A stretch of DNA of 64,000 nucleotides from JANQEU01 sp965601455 (GCA_965601455.1 OZ271831.1:4650001-4714000); one strand, 5' to 3'. Positions 50,917 through 61,016 are shown, counted from the first letter of the stretch. Notes: a model not told the origin generated them from the sequence alone. Made by a program: numbers and translations.

Positions 50917-53697
50917 ATGACTGATAATCCCAAGAAGCTTTTTTTGTTAGATGCTTTTGCTCTAATCTATCGATCACATTTTGCACTCAGTAACAATCCA
51001 ATTGTAAATAGTAAAGGAGTAAATACCGGAGCTATTCTCGGGTTTACAAATTCGTTGTTGGAAATCATTCAGAAAGAGAAGCCCAGTCATATTGGTGTAG
51101 TCTTCGACACCGATGCCCCAACCTTTAGACATGTAGAGTATAAAGAGTACAAGGCAACAAGAGACAGACAACCAGAAGAGATCACCGTTGCAATTCCCTT
51201 TTGCAAAAAAATTATTTCCGGATTTCACATCCCGATTATTGAGCTTGACGGTTTCGAAGCCGATGACCTAATCGGAACACTGGCGAAAAAAGCGGCTCGT
51301 GAAGGTTTCGATGTCTATATGATGACCCCGGACAAGGATTTCGCGCAGTTGGTTGAAGAACACATTTTTCTATACAAACCTCCAAGAATGGGGAACTTTG
51401 CAGAAATCATGGGTCCTGAGGAGGTTCTAAAAAAATTTGATATTCTTGAGGTAAATCAGGTCATTGATGTTCTCGGGTTGAAGGGTGACTCCGTAGATAA
51501 CATCCCTGGTGTTCCTGGAATCGGTGACAAGACCGCCTCAAAACTTCTCAAAGAGTTTGGTTCTGTGGAAAATATTGTAGCCAATGTTGATACGCTAAAG
51601 GGAGCACTCAAAAAGAAAATTGAAGAAAATGGTGACCAGGGAATTCTCAGTAAACAACTAGCTACTATCAATATTGAGGCCCCCGTAAAATTTGATGAAG
51701 AGGCATTGGAGTATACGGAACCCGACGAAAAGCTTCTAGTACCAATTCTTGATGAGCTGGAATTCAGAACTATTTCCAGGCGCCTATTTGGAGGAGAAAC
51801 GGCAGCTCAAAAAGCTGCTTCAACCAATCAACTAGGACTATTTGGTGATGGTGATCAACAAGCATCCACCAACCAGCCTACGAAAGAAAGCATTGAATCG
51901 GTCTCACACGACTACAAATTGGTGGAAACAAAAGATGATCGGAGCAAACTCATCAACACTATTATGGGGCTATCGGAATACTGCTTTGATACGGAAACAA
52001 CCAGTCTGGAGACCGTGGAGGCAGAGCTTGTGGGCTTGGCAATTAGTTTTAAAGAACTTGAGGCCTACTACATTCCATTCCCGGAAGATCAATTGGAGGC
52101 AAATGCCCTGGTTCACGAATTCAAGGAAATATTCGAAAACTCATCCATTAGGAAAATTGGGCAAAACCTTAAGTACGACATACAGATTTTAAGAAATTAT
52201 GGTATCGAAGTTGCCGGACCAATTTTCGATACCATGTTGGCGCATTATCTCCTTGAACCTGAGGCTGCCCATAGTATGGATGTCTTAGCAGACAGGTACC
52301 TGAATTACGTACCCATCAGCATTGAAAAACTAATCGGGCCAAAAGGAAAAAAGCAAAAAAGTATTCGTTCGGCTGATATAGAAATGGTCAAAGATTACGC
52401 TTGTGAAGACGCTGACATCACCTTTCAGTTAAAACAAAAACTGGGTGAAGAGATTAAAAGTCTAGCTCTTGAAAAGCTCCTACATGAAGTTGAAGAACCA
52501 CTTTCATTTGTTCTCGCAGACATGGAGTATAAAGGAGTAAGCATTGACGAAAGTGTGCTTGAAGGTATGTCCAGGGAACTCACAGACGAAAGCCTAAAGG
52601 TTCAGAATGAAATTTTTGAAATAGCCGGGGAAGAATTCAACATTGGGTCTCCAAAACAACTTGGGACCATCCTTTTTGAAAAACTCCAACTTGTCGAAAA
52701 ACCAAAGAAAACAAAATCAGGACAGTACGCTACTGGGGAAGATATTCTATCAAAACTCGCTGCTGAACATCCAATCGCCAATAAAATTTTAGAGTTTCGG
52801 GAATATCAAAAACTGAAATCGACCTATGTGGACGCGCTACCAAAAATGGTAAGCCCGAAAGACAATCGGGTGCATACGGATTACCGACAAACTATCGCAG
52901 CCACGGGACGCCTAAGCTCAAATAATCCAAACCTGCAGAATATCCCTATTCGCACGGAAAAGGGAAGAGCTGTAAGAAAAGCATTTATCCCTGGAGACCC
53001 TTCTTTCAAAATTATGTCAGCTGATTACAGCCAAATTGAGCTTCGGATAATGGCCTCTTTTTCGGAGGACACCAGTATGATACAAGCCTTTAATGAAGGG
53101 AGAGATATTCATGCAACTACTGCAAGTAAAGTGTTCGGTGTTTCAATGGATGATGTCGAACCAAATATGAGAAGGAAGGCGAAAGAAGTGAATTTTGGAA
53201 TTATTTATGGAATATCCGCATTTGGACTATCCCAAAATCTTAATATTTCCAGATCGGAAGCAACTGAAATAATTGAAGCCTACTTCAATGAATTTCCTGC
53301 TGTTAAGTCCTACATGGACAATACGGTTGAAAAGGCAAGAAAAAATGAATACGTAGAAACCATTCTGGGTCGACGTCGCTATCTACGAAATATCAATTCA
53401 AGGAATTTCACTATGAGAGGTTTTGATGAACGAAATGCAATCAATGCTCCCATTCAAGGCTCAGCCGCTGACATGATCAAAATAGCCATGATAGATATCT
53501 TTGAATGGATGAAATCTGAAAATGTAAGTTCAAAAATGCTCATGCAGGTACATGATGAACTTGTGTTTGAAGTTCATAAAGATGAGGTTGAATTGCTACA
53601 AAGCAAAGTTGAATCCTTTATGAAAGGAGCACTTGAGTTAAAAGTACCGATGGAAGTAGGTATTGGAATTGGTGACAACTGGCTTGAAGCCCATTAG
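50917..53697 (+). CDS. polA: DNA polymerase I
   Basis: Repair and Okazaki-fragment polymerase, 926 aa from the ATG at 50917 (MTDNPKKLFLLDAFALIYR). It has a 5' nuclease (about 1-290, DGFEADDLIGTLAKKA and DKDFAQLV), a 3'-5' exonuclease (about 320-510), and the polymerase domain (motif A SADYSQIELRI, motif B RRKAKEVNFGIIYGI, motif C QVHDELVFE). The proofreading residues D358 and E360 (FDTETTSL) and the third motif DYACEDADIT are kept, so proofreading should be active. A frame extension to 50845 adds an unlikely N-terminus. It leads a run with the PLP dehydratase and lipid kinase. Confidence 0.97.
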   Translation: MTDNPKKLFLLDAFALIYRSHFALSNNPIVNSKGVNTGAILGFTNSLLEIIQKEKPSHIGVVFDTDAPTFRHVEYKEYKATRDRQPEEITVAIPFCKKIISGFHIPIIELDGFEADDLIGTLAKKAAREGFDVYMMTPDKDFAQLVEEHIFLYKPPRMGNFAEIMGPEEVLKKFDILEVNQVIDVLGLKGDSVDNIPGVPGIGDKTASKLLKEFGSVENIVANVDTLKGALKKKIEENGDQGILSKQLATINIEAPVKFDEEALEYTEPDEKLLVPILDELEFRTISRRLFGGETAAQKAASTNQLGLFGDGDQQASTNQPTKESIESVSHDYKLVETKDDRSKLINTIMGLSEYCFDTETTSLETVEAELVGLAISFKELEAYYIPFPEDQLEANALVHEFKEIFENSSIRKIGQNLKYDIQILRNYGIEVAGPIFDTMLAHYLLEPEAAHSMDVLADRYLNYVPISIEKLIGPKGKKQKSIRSADIEMVKDYACEDADITFQLKQKLGEEIKSLALEKLLHEVEEPLSFVLADMEYKGVSIDESVLEGMSRELTDESLKVQNEIFEIAGEEFNIGSPKQLGTILFEKLQLVEKPKKTKSGQYATGEDILSKLAAEHPIANKILEFREYQKLKSTYVDALPKMVSPKDNRVHTDYRQTIAATGRLSSNNPNLQNIPIRTEKGRAVRKAFIPGDPSFKIMSADYSQIELRIMASFSEDTSMIQAFNEGRDIHATTASKVFGVSMDDVEPNMRRKAKEVNFGIIYGISAFGLSQNLNISRSEATEIIEAYFNEFPAVKSYMDNTVEKARKNEYVETILGRRRYLRNINSRNFTMRGFDERNAINAPIQGSAADMIKIAMIDIFEWMKSENVSSKMLMQVHDELVFEVHKDEVELLQSKVESFMKGALELKVPMEVGIGIGDNWLEAH

Positions 53698-53700
53698 TAA

Positions 53701-54642
53701 ATGAGTATCCCAGATAAAAATAAGATCCTGGAGGCCAGGGAAAGAATTTCTCCAGTTGTCCATCGTACGCCGGTAATGACCTCTGAAAGCATAAATCTAG
53801 AAGTAGGTTGCAGCTTACGGATGAAATGTGAAAACTTTCAGAAAACAGGATCTTTCAAAATACGTGGCGCTACCAACGCAGTATTTTACCATAAAGAAAA
53901 TGGGAATAAAGTTTTTGCCACTCATTCCTCTGGCAATCATGCACAAGCAGTTTCATATGCAGCACGGGAAGCCGGTGGAATTGCTCACATAGTGATGCCA
54001 GAAAACTCTGTGGAGGCAAAAAAAAGGGGGGTAAAGGCCTATGGTGGGAAAATAACATTTTGTGTTCCGAAGGAAGAGGCCAGGGTCAGTACTTGCAATG
54101 CCATCATACATAAAGAAAATGCAACCTTTATATCTCCCTTTGAGGATCCTTTGGTTATAGCTGGACAAGCCAGTGCTGCAGCTGAAATGTATGAAGATCA
54201 TGATCTGGATTTTATACTCACCCCCGTAGGAGGAGGTGGGCTTGCCGCAGGCACTGCCTTATCCACAAAATTCTTCTCTCCAAAAACAAAGGTTATCTTG
54301 GGTGAACCTCTTAACGCGAATGATACAGCAAAGTCTTTTTCTGCTGGTGAAGTAATTCCCGTAAAGGACCCAATTACTGTCGCGGATGGTTTGAAAGTAA
54401 CCGTGGGTAAACTGAACTTTGAGATCATAAAGGAAATTGCTGAGGACGTGATCACCGTTACTGAAGAGGAGATTATCCAAGCTATGCAGCTGGTCTGGGA
54501 ACGGATGAAAATAATCATTGAACCTTCCTGTGCAGTCCCCTTGGCAGCAGTGATAAAGCAAAAAGATCGGTTTCAATCCAAGAAAGTAGGTATTATCCTG
54601 AGTGGTGGAAATGTAGATTTTTCGAAAATTCCATTTTTGTGA
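53701..54642 (+). CDS. Threonine/serine dehydratase or serine racemase (fold type II PLP)
   Basis: A 313-residue PLP enzyme. K53 in TGSFKIRGATNA is the PLP lysine, SSGNHAQAVSYAAR the substrate loop and VGGGGLAAGTAL the phosphate loop. The C-terminal ACT domain of biosynthetic IlvA is missing, so it belongs with catabolic threonine dehydratases and serine racemases. It starts 3 bases after polA and overlaps the lipid kinase gene by 4 bases. Confidence 0.92.
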   Translation: MSIPDKNKILEARERISPVVHRTPVMTSESINLEVGCSLRMKCENFQKTGSFKIRGATNAVFYHKENGNKVFATHSSGNHAQAVSYAAREAGGIAHIVMPENSVEAKKRGVKAYGGKITFCVPKEEARVSTCNAIIHKENATFISPFEDPLVIAGQASAAAEMYEDHDLDFILTPVGGGGLAAGTALSTKFFSPKTKVILGEPLNANDTAKSFSAGEVIPVKDPITVADGLKVTVGKLNFEIIKEIAEDVITVTEEEIIQAMQLVWERMKIIIEPSCAVPLAAVIKQKDRFQSKKVGIILSGGNVDFSKIPFL

Positions 54643-55526
54643 GACGAAAAGTCTTTGTAGTAGGCAACCCTTCATCAGGACGCAAAAGAGTATCCAATAT
54701 TCTCGAAAAAGTGGAGGCCAAGTTAAATGAGAATGACATTGCTGTAGATTTCCATTTGACGGAGGTTGAACAAAATGCCTCAAAGGTCGTCGAGTCCAAG
54801 TTGAATGCTGAGTACACAGATTTGCTTATAGTCGGAGGAGATGGTACTATCAATGAGGCTATAAATGGATTACAGTTTAAAATACCGGTGTCAATTTTTC
54901 CAGCAGGAACGGGAAATGATTTTGTAAAGATGATTGACATTGGTCAATCCATTGACGATTACATTCAAACATTAATTGCCGGACCCATTCATTCCATTGA
55001 TCTTGGGGTATGCAACGGCAGGAAATTTGTTAATGGTGTGGGAGTAGGTTTCGATGGTCAAATCGTAGAGGATATGCTCCACAGGAATATACCTATACTC
55101 CAAGGCCATTTAAAGTATTACTACCATGTTCTCTCCATTCTGGCTTCTTATCGGTTTCGCATTTTTAATTTGTCAGTCGACAATAAAAAGGTCAAGAAGA
55201 ACTTGATACTTCTGACTGTGGCAAATGGTTCAACATTTGGAGGTGGATTCAAATTAACCCCTCACGCGAGTCTCACCAGCGGAAAACTTGCCCTTTGCAC
55301 TGTTGGTAATATTTCGCCAATAAAGCGATTTCTTAATATTAGTAAACTAAAAACCGGGGTACATAATCGGTTAGAAGAAGTAGAATTTCTCGACTGTACA
55401 TCTTTGGAAATAGGAGCAAATAACCTTTTGAAGAGTCACATTGACGGTGAAGTATTTGGATCACCTCCATTCAAATTTAGCATCCTCCCATCTGCTCTTA
55501 GTATCCGAGCTAAGAGTGTTTTATAG
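54639..55526 (+). CDS. Diacylglycerol kinase-family lipid kinase (YegS/DagK-like)
   Basis: A 295-residue lipid kinase. The ATP-binding motif VGGDGTINEAINGL (about 65-78) and FPAGTGNDF (about 87-95) are the DAGK catalytic-domain hallmarks, and GVGVGFDGQIVEDM begins the C-terminal beta-sandwich. It phosphorylates diacylglycerol or a related lipid at the membrane surface. It starts with GTG overlapping the upstream stop (GTGA). It overlaps convergent lgt by 17 bases at the 3' end. Confidence 0.93.
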   Translation: MRRKVFVVGNPSSGRKRVSNILEKVEAKLNENDIAVDFHLTEVEQNASKVVESKLNAEYTDLLIVGGDGTINEAINGLQFKIPVSIFPAGTGNDFVKMIDIGQSIDDYIQTLIAGPIHSIDLGVCNGRKFVNGVGVGFDGQIVEDMLHRNIPILQGHLKYYYHVLSILASYRFRIFNLSVDNKKVKKNLILLTVANGSTFGGGFKLTPHASLTSGKLALCTVGNISPIKRFLNISKLKTGVHNRLEEVEFLDCTSLEIGANNLLKSHIDGEVFGSPPFKFSILPSALSIRAKSVL

Positions 55527-56292
55527 GATTTTTCTTTCTGAGACGGAAATATAGAAACGAAACTCCCGCTAGTAACAAAAGAGAAATAAACTGCGAATGG
55601 GAAAGTATATCCTCAATAACAAATCCTCTTCTTAAGTCTCCACGGAATACCTCAATGATTCCTCTTCCCACTGAGTAAAGTGCTATGTAAATGAGAATCA
55701 CTTGTCCGTCAAAACGTTGATTCCTCCTGATCATTAGCAAGGTTCCTAGAACGAAGAGTAAAAAAGTTGCTTCATACAGCTGTGTTGGATGTAAGGGAGT
55801 ATGTAAGGGTTCAGCTTGAGAAATTGGATCTGTGAAAGTTACCGCCAGAAATCCATCAGTTGGTAAACCGTAACAACATCCTGCGAAGAAGCAGCCCATT
55901 CTGCCAAACATATGAACAATGACCCCTGCGATAGCGAGTCGATCCAGTACCGACCATACCGGCCATTTCTCTTTCCTGAAATACCAAATTGCTGTGGGAA
56001 TTGCAAAAAGAAGAGAACCGTAAAACACGAACCCCTGTCTGAAATTATTCAACATGTTGGAGGGCGGGTTAAAGTAATAGGAAGGCTTTTCAAGGAAAAA
56101 AAGCAACTTGCCTCCAATGAATGCCGCAAGGATAACGTAGATGCACAGCGATTGAATTTTATCCTTTTCGATTTTCAGCTCCTTCTTGGATATCCAGACC
56201 ATGTAGAAGTAGGCGACAAAAGCGCCAGTCATGATCATAAATCCATACGTGTGAATCGTAAAATCTCCAATTTCAATGAACTCAGGATGCAT
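55510..56292 (-). CDS. lgt: Prolipoprotein diacylglyceryl transferase
   Basis: First enzyme of lipoprotein maturation, transferring diacylglycerol from phosphatidylglycerol to the lipobox cysteine. The 260-residue protein has seven membrane helices and the Lgt signature HMFGRMGCFFAGCCYGLPTDG; the later arginine motif is YSVGRGIIEVFRGD. It is the last gene of the minus-strand run from prfA, 47 bases after the thioesterase gene. The window encodes at least four lipoproteins that depend on it. Confidence 0.96.
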   Translation of the reverse strand: MHPEFIEIGDFTIHTYGFMIMTGAFVAYFYMVWISKKELKIEKDKIQSLCIYVILAAFIGGKLLFFLEKPSYYFNPPSNMLNNFRQGFVFYGSLLFAIPTAIWYFRKEKWPVWSVLDRLAIAGVIVHMFGRMGCFFAGCCYGLPTDGFLAVTFTDPISQAEPLHTPLHPTQLYEATFLLFVLGTLLMIRRNQRFDGQVILIYIALYSVGRGIIEVFRGDLRRGFVIEDILSHSQFISLLLLAGVSFLYFRLRKKNPIKHS

Positions 56293-56339
56293 AATGTAAT
56301 AATCGTCAAATTAAGTCTCTGATCAAAAACAACCCGTAT

Positions 56340-56828
56340 TTAGCTCTTAAACGGATTCCCGCCGTTGTCATTAGAGCTGTCAAAGACACGGATACCCACC
56401 ACCTCAGCTGTAGCTTTGGTGTCACCTTCTTGAATCAGTTCACATTCCATCACCGTCTTTTTACCTTTTACTTCAATAATTCTCGCACGCAATTCGACCA
56501 CAACTTTGGTGCTGGTTGGTTTCAGGTATTTAATATTTAATGTGCCTGTTGCATATCTGTAAATAGGTTCTGAGTCTAAGCTACGACCTTCACGACGATA
56601 GGCATCAGCCATTGCGGTTCCCATACAATGGCAATCGATCAATGTCGCCATAATGCCACCATTTAATAAGTTTGACCACCCATGATATTTTTCCTCTGGA
56701 TTCCATAAGCAAATGGATTCAATATCCTCCCAAAAACTTTTAATTCTAAGGCCTTCGGGATGATTGGCACCACAGCCAAAACATACGTTCTCAGGCATAT
56801 GATCCTGAAAGTATTTAGATTTCTCCAT
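56340..56828 (-). CDS. Hotdog-fold thioesterase (PaaI-like)
   Basis: A 162-residue protein with the hotdog fold: VCFGCGANHPEGLRIKSFW at the N-terminus, then NGGIMATLIDCHCMG, in which the loop aspartate is at the catalytic position, and the strand GTLNIKYLKPTSTKVVVELRA. It probably hydrolyses an acyl-CoA or acyl-thioester. The N-terminal CFGCG pair is common in this group. It overlaps the yjbQ-type gene by one base. Confidence 0.88.
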   Translation of the reverse strand: MEKSKYFQDHMPENVCFGCGANHPEGLRIKSFWEDIESICLWNPEEKYHGWSNLLNGGIMATLIDCHCMGTAMADAYRREGRSLDSEPIYRYATGTLNIKYLKPTSTKVVVELRARIIEVKGKKTVMECELIQEGDTKATAEVVGIRVFDSSNDNGGNPFKS

Positions 56829-57244
56829 TATTCTCCTTGAATGGTTACAACAATTCTACGACGCCCACCATGATTTCGATGTTCACATAAATAAACTCCC
56901 TGCCAGGTTCCAAGCAATGGTCTTCCGTCACTTATAGGAAAAGACACCGAGTGTCCGAGAAGTGATGACTTAATGTGAGCAGGCATGTCATCGGATCCCT
57001 CAAAATCATGTTTGAAATACGGTGTGTCCTCCTTTACCAACTGATTGAAGAATGATTCAAAATCCATTCTCACCGTTGGATCTGCGTTCTCATTTATTGT
57101 TAATCCTGCTGAAGTATGTTGAATGAATACATGAACCAATCCATCATTAATTTGACTTTCATGTACAACTTCTAGAACCTTATCCGTAATAAGGTGAAAG
57201 CCCCTTGAATAGGCCGGTAGTTCAATTCTCTTCTGGAAAACCAT
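56828..57244 (-). CDS. YjbQ family protein (secondary thiamine-phosphate synthase type)
   Basis: A 138-residue UPF0047/YjbQ protein. The metal-binding signature is seen in VFIQHTSAGLTINENADP, DMPAHIKSSLLGHSVSFPI and GTWQGVYLCEHRNHGGRR, with three conserved histidines. E. coli YjbQ has weak thiamine-phosphate synthase activity, but the true role is not settled. It sits between the beta-helix lipoprotein (5 bases) and the thioesterase (1-base overlap). Confidence 0.92.
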   Translation of the reverse strand: MVFQKRIELPAYSRGFHLITDKVLEVVHESQINDGLVHVFIQHTSAGLTINENADPTVRMDFESFFNQLVKEDTPYFKHDFEGSDDMPAHIKSSLLGHSVSFPISDGRPLLGTWQGVYLCEHRNHGGRRRIVVTIQGE

Positions 57245-57249
57245 TTGGT

Positions 57250-58620
57250 TTATTTATTATTTTCAGGGAAAAACTCTAGTGCACCAATATCCGGTAGAAC
57301 GCCTCTGCTATTCCCATTCAAGTCAATCGTTAAATCCGTTATAATTGCTGCATTAATCAATGGGGAGAGACTGTCTGGAGCATAATTGAAAGCTTCAAAA
57401 TCTTTGAAACCCGGAAACAAAATATCACTTGCCACAATATTCTCGGGATACTCTTCATTGGTTCGAATCACATTTTGCCGAAGATCAAAAATGTTTCCAT
57501 TTAAGGTTTCTGCAAACAAAAATGCCTCGTCAGATTGACTCCATATTACACTGTTGATCATCGAGAAGTCAAGGGGATTAGCCAAGACCTCCTCATCGGA
57601 TATCGGAAGAAAATCAGAAACCTGTACGATAGGATCTTCAATGAAAAACTGGCTTGGCGTATTCACAAAGGTGCAATGATTATAACGGTAAAAACCACCA
57701 ATAACATTGAATACTGAATGTAGTCCTACATTATAAATCAACAGATTCTCAGCTTCGACATCTGAGGAGAATGCTTGAATCCCCGATTCTGACATATTTC
57801 GGATTATAACATTTCGTATAGATAAATCAATTAGAGTATCCTCATCCGGAGTTCCGACACGCAAACCGATCCTGCCGTTTTCAATTGTTGAATATACCAC
57901 GCTGTTATTGGTACTCCCTTCCAGAAAATAAATCGCATCCCATTGTCCTGGGGCTATCTGATAATTCTCATCTTCTCTAGAGTTTCGGAAAAAAATCCAA
58001 TTGTCTGGGTCACCATCAGCATTGAGTGTGCCCCTTATAAACAATGCAGCCCCAGGTTCAAAGAATACTCTCGTGCCGGGTTCAATACGAAGAAAGCAAT
58101 CTGTTTCTACTATTGTTGTGTCTTTAAGTACATAAGGTTTTCCTTCTCTCCACACCTCATCGCAAACTATGGCTCGATCAACGCTTGCTACATCTTGACC
58201 CCAAGATCTTAATTTGATATTCGCACTTTTCCGTCCCCATTCAAATATGATAGAATCGTTTTCAACGTAAGGTGTTGATTGATTTCGTTCTGATATGCTG
58301 GCTGTAAAAAGAATCAATAGACTATCACCTGCGGGAATAAGGACATTTTCAAAAGCATATCCAAAGATTCCGTTAACCGCCATAGAATAAGGCGATCCGT
58401 CTGCACGACCAAGACTTATATCTACTAGTACACCTTTTCTTTCCGGATTAGATACACGCAGTCGTCTGGTGGTACTAAGTCTGTCCGTTAACAATGTATC
58501 AAATTGGATTGTGTCGGTACTGAATATTAAGTCTGCTGAACCCGATTCCAAGGGCTCATCCAATTCACATGAAAAAAGAATAATCAGAAAAACCGAAGAA
58601 ACCGAAATCCAGAATCTCAT
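57250..58620 (-). CDS. Beta-helix lipoprotein, hypothetical
   Basis: A 456-residue lipoprotein with signal MRFWISVSSVFLIILFSC (cysteine at residue 18). Residues about 25-160 look like a beta-sandwich with DUF1573-like features (DTIQFDTLLTDRLSTTRRLRVSN). Residues about 165-420 are a right-handed parallel beta-helix, with short strands such as GTRVFFEPGAALFIRGTL and SVVYSTIENGRIGLRV. The C-terminal DLNGNSRGVLPDIGALEF is the usual end of right-handed beta-helix surface proteins. It follows prfA by 3 bases. Ligand unknown. Confidence 0.85.
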   Translation of the reverse strand: MRFWISVSSVFLIILFSCELDEPLESGSADLIFSTDTIQFDTLLTDRLSTTRRLRVSNPERKGVLVDISLGRADGSPYSMAVNGIFGYAFENVLIPAGDSLLILFTASISERNQSTPYVENDSIIFEWGRKSANIKLRSWGQDVASVDRAIVCDEVWREGKPYVLKDTTIVETDCFLRIEPGTRVFFEPGAALFIRGTLNADGDPDNWIFFRNSREDENYQIAPGQWDAIYFLEGSTNNSVVYSTIENGRIGLRVGTPDEDTLIDLSIRNVIIRNMSESGIQAFSSDVEAENLLIYNVGLHSVFNVIGGFYRYNHCTFVNTPSQFFIEDPIVQVSDFLPISDEEVLANPLDFSMINSVIWSQSDEAFLFAETLNGNIFDLRQNVIRTNEEYPENIVASDILFPGFKDFEAFNYAPDSLSPLINAAIITDLTIDLNGNSRGVLPDIGALEFFPENNK

Positions 58621-58623
58621 GAA

Positions 58624-59697
58624 TTATTCGACGTCACCCAACTCCATTCTCTCTGCATTCTCAGCGATTCGGAGTTGCTCAACGAACTCGTCAATCTGGC
58701 CATCCATTACACTTCCCAGATTATAAACAGAAAAATTAATTCGGTGATCTGTCACTCTACCTTGCGGATAGTTGTAGGTACGAATCTTGTCCGATCGATC
58801 TCCACTACCCACCATGCTCTTGCGCTGGGAGCTTATAGCCTCATTATGTTTCTTTAATTCGATCTCATAGATTCGGGATCTTAATACTTTTAGGGCTTTA
58901 TCGTAGTTGGCATGTTGAGACCGTCCGTCCTGACATTCGACTACAATTCCAGTAGGCGCATGTGTTAAGCGAACGGCGGATTCAGTTTTGTTTATATGCT
59001 GACCACCAGCACCTGAAGCCCGAAAAGTATCTTTCCTGATATCTCCCATATTGAGCTGTACATCCACTTCCTCGGCCTCTGGTAAAACGGCGACTGTAGC
59101 AGCAGACGTATGAACCCTTCCCTGAGACTCCGTTGCAGGAACGCGTTGAACACGATGAACTCCTGACTCGAATTTCAGCTTTGCGTACACATCTTCGCCT
59201 TCGACGGAAATAACGATTTCTTTATATCCTCCAGCCGACCCTTCGTTATAATTCAGAACTCCAAAATTCCATCTTTGGGACTCTGAAAAAAGTTTGTACA
59301 TTCTGAATAGGTCTCCTGCGAATATACTCGCTTCATCTCCACCAGTTCCCGCCCGGATCTCAAGGATTACATTTTTACTATCGTTCGGATCCTTGGGTAT
59401 GAGCATAATCTTTAGCTCTTCTTCCAGTTTCACAATCTTTGGTTCAAGATCGTCAATTTCGGATTTTGCCAAATCCCTGAAATCTGGATCCTTCTCATTT
59501 TGCAATACTTTTTTGGCCTGATCCAGATCCTTCATAGCCTTATCGAACTCATCATACTTTTTGACGATCTTTTCAAGATCTTTGTACTCTTTATTCAACT
59601 TGGAATACGAATTCATATCGGACATGGCATCCGGTTGAACGATGAGCTGACTTACTTCTTCAAAACGATGTTTGATTGAATCTAACTTATCAATCAT
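58624..59697 (-). CDS. prfA: Peptide chain release factor 1
   Basis: Recognises UAA and UAG stop codons and triggers peptide release. The 357-residue protein has the RF1 tripeptide anticodon PAT at 187-189 (RVPATESQGRVHTS) and the GGQ motif at 231-233 (SGAGGQHINKTES). It heads a minus-strand run: prfA, beta-helix lipoprotein, yjbQ type, thioesterase, lgt. A TAGTTTTG promoter element lies 24 bases upstream of its ATG. Confidence 0.97.
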   Translation of the reverse strand: MIDKLDSIKHRFEEVSQLIVQPDAMSDMNSYSKLNKEYKDLEKIVKKYDEFDKAMKDLDQAKKVLQNEKDPDFRDLAKSEIDDLEPKIVKLEEELKIMLIPKDPNDSKNVILEIRAGTGGDEASIFAGDLFRMYKLFSESQRWNFGVLNYNEGSAGGYKEIVISVEGEDVYAKLKFESGVHRVQRVPATESQGRVHTSAATVAVLPEAEEVDVQLNMGDIRKDTFRASGAGGQHINKTESAVRLTHAPTGIVVECQDGRSQHANYDKALKVLRSRIYEIELKKHNEAISSQRKSMVGSGDRSDKIRTYNYPQGRVTDHRINFSVYNLGSVMDGQIDEFVEQLRIAENAERMELGDVE

Positions 59698-59720
59698 TGG
59701 TTACGTAAACTGATACCATA

Positions 59721-59728
59721 CAAAACTA
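59721..59728 (-). promoter_or_regulatory. TAnnTTTG -7 promoter element of prfA
   Basis: TAGTTTTG on the minus strand predicts a transcript start near 59716 and a 19-base leader. It lies just outside the divergent lipoprotein start at 59731. Confidence 0.4.
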
Positions 59729-59730
59729 AC

Positions 59731-60390
59731 ATGAAGGACCGACATTACTCCTTGATACAAGTACCGCACTTGACCATTCCAGTATTTCTATTTCTCCTGA
59801 TAATGAGTTGTCAAAGCAACACTCCAATTGACAGGGAGGCAGTCAGAGAAGAAATGGCAAGCAGGGAGATAAAGAGAGTCACCAAAGCAGAAATGCTGAA
59901 TAAAGCAAAAGAGATTGGTGACAGCAGGGTAATACTAGCGAATGATCGTCTAATTGCGCTATTAGAAGATGCTAATAATCCGGATAAAGTCTCACTGAAT
60001 CTAGATAAATGTCAAAATACAATTGATACTTCGGGAGGTATAATTGCTTATCGGGTAAATACCAATTTCCGAAATGAATTAAATGCTCCTGATTCTTTGG
60101 AGCGCCTGATGTTAGAGGCATACAGCTATGGAATAGAGAATGATATTGATACCCCACCTAACGTACAAGAGGAAAATGAGCGTTATATACTGTATACCAC
60201 TCCAATCTTAATACAAGACAATCTATGTTTGAATTGCCATGGTGAAATTGGGAAAGACATATCGAATCACTTCTACGACAGTATTCTCGGTTTCTATCCA
60301 AAAGACCAGTCTATAAACTACAAGAAAGGGGATCTAATTGGGATCTGGAGTTTGAAAATTCCTAAGAAGCTAATTGTACAGTCAATTTAA
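59731..60390 (+). CDS. DUF3365-type haem-binding lipoprotein
   Basis: A 219-residue protein with a lipoprotein signal ending in FLLIMSC (cysteine at residue 27). A Tll0287-like/DUF3365 domain follows, with one c-type haem motif CLNCH (about residues 165-169) near IQDNLCLNCHGEIGKDI. DUF3365 domains are haem-binding sensor or redox modules; here it is free-standing and attached to the membrane surface. Divergent from prfA with 33 bases between start codons, and overlapping convergent tag by 9 bases. Confidence 0.87.
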   Translation: MKDRHYSLIQVPHLTIPVFLFLLIMSCQSNTPIDREAVREEMASREIKRVTKAEMLNKAKEIGDSRVILANDRLIALLEDANNPDKVSLNLDKCQNTIDTSGGIIAYRVNTNFRNELNAPDSLERLMLEAYSYGIENDIDTPPNVQEENERYILYTTPILIQDNLCLNCHGEIGKDISNHFYDSILGFYPKDQSINYKKGDLIGIWSLKIPKKLIVQSI

Positions 60391-60954
60391 TAGCTCTTCA
60401 AACCGATAGCAATCTGTGGTATGATCATTGACCAAGCCCGTTGCTTGCATATGGGCATACATAATCGTACTCCCAACAAATTTAAATCCCCTCTTTTTCA
60501 GGTCCTTAGACAACGCATCTGATTGTGTAGTAGTGACAGGTACCTGAGTCATTTCCTTCCAATAGCCGTGAATAACTTGACCGTCCACAAATCCCCAGAT
60601 GTAATTATCGAAGGATCCAAATTCGTCTTGAACCTCCAAAAACTTTTGAGCATTGTTAATCGCACTATTTACCTTGAGCTTGTTTCTGATAATTGTTGGG
60701 GAAGTTAATATTTGATCGCGCTCGTCATCAGAAATACTAGCTACCATGTTTACATCAAAATCGTGAAAAAGACGCCTGTATCCCTCACGTTTCTTAAGAA
60801 TTGTACTCCAACTTAATCCAGCTTGAGCTCCCTCAAGGATCAGGAACTCAAAGTGCTTTTGGTCGTCATGGACAGGTACCCCCCATTCATTATCGTGATA
60901 ATCCACATAAGCTTGATAATAGCCCTCGCACCATTCACATCTTTTTTTACTCAT
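60382..60954 (-). CDS. tag: DNA-3-methyladenine glycosylase I
   Basis: Removes 3-methyladenine from alkylated DNA. The 190-residue protein begins MSKKRCEWCEGYYQAYVDYHDNEWG, with a zinc-binding cysteine and histidine typical of Tag, followed by LILEGAQAGLSWSTILKKREGYR and the C-terminal zinc site HTTDCYRFEE. The TTG two codons upstream is less likely than the ATG at 60954. Short distance from the next divergent gene. Confidence 0.95.
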   Translation of the reverse strand: MSKKRCEWCEGYYQAYVDYHDNEWGVPVHDDQKHFEFLILEGAQAGLSWSTILKKREGYRRLFHDFDVNMVASISDDERDQILTSPTIIRNKLKVNSAINNAQKFLEVQDEFGSFDNYIWGFVDGQVIHGYWKEMTQVPVTTTQSDALSKDLKKRGFKFVGSTIMYAHMQATGLVNDHTTDCYRFEELLN

Positions 60955-61016
60955 AAGCAATACTATTTACTGACAATTCTCGGTTTGAATATGTATAAAT
61001 TTAGACCCATTTTATC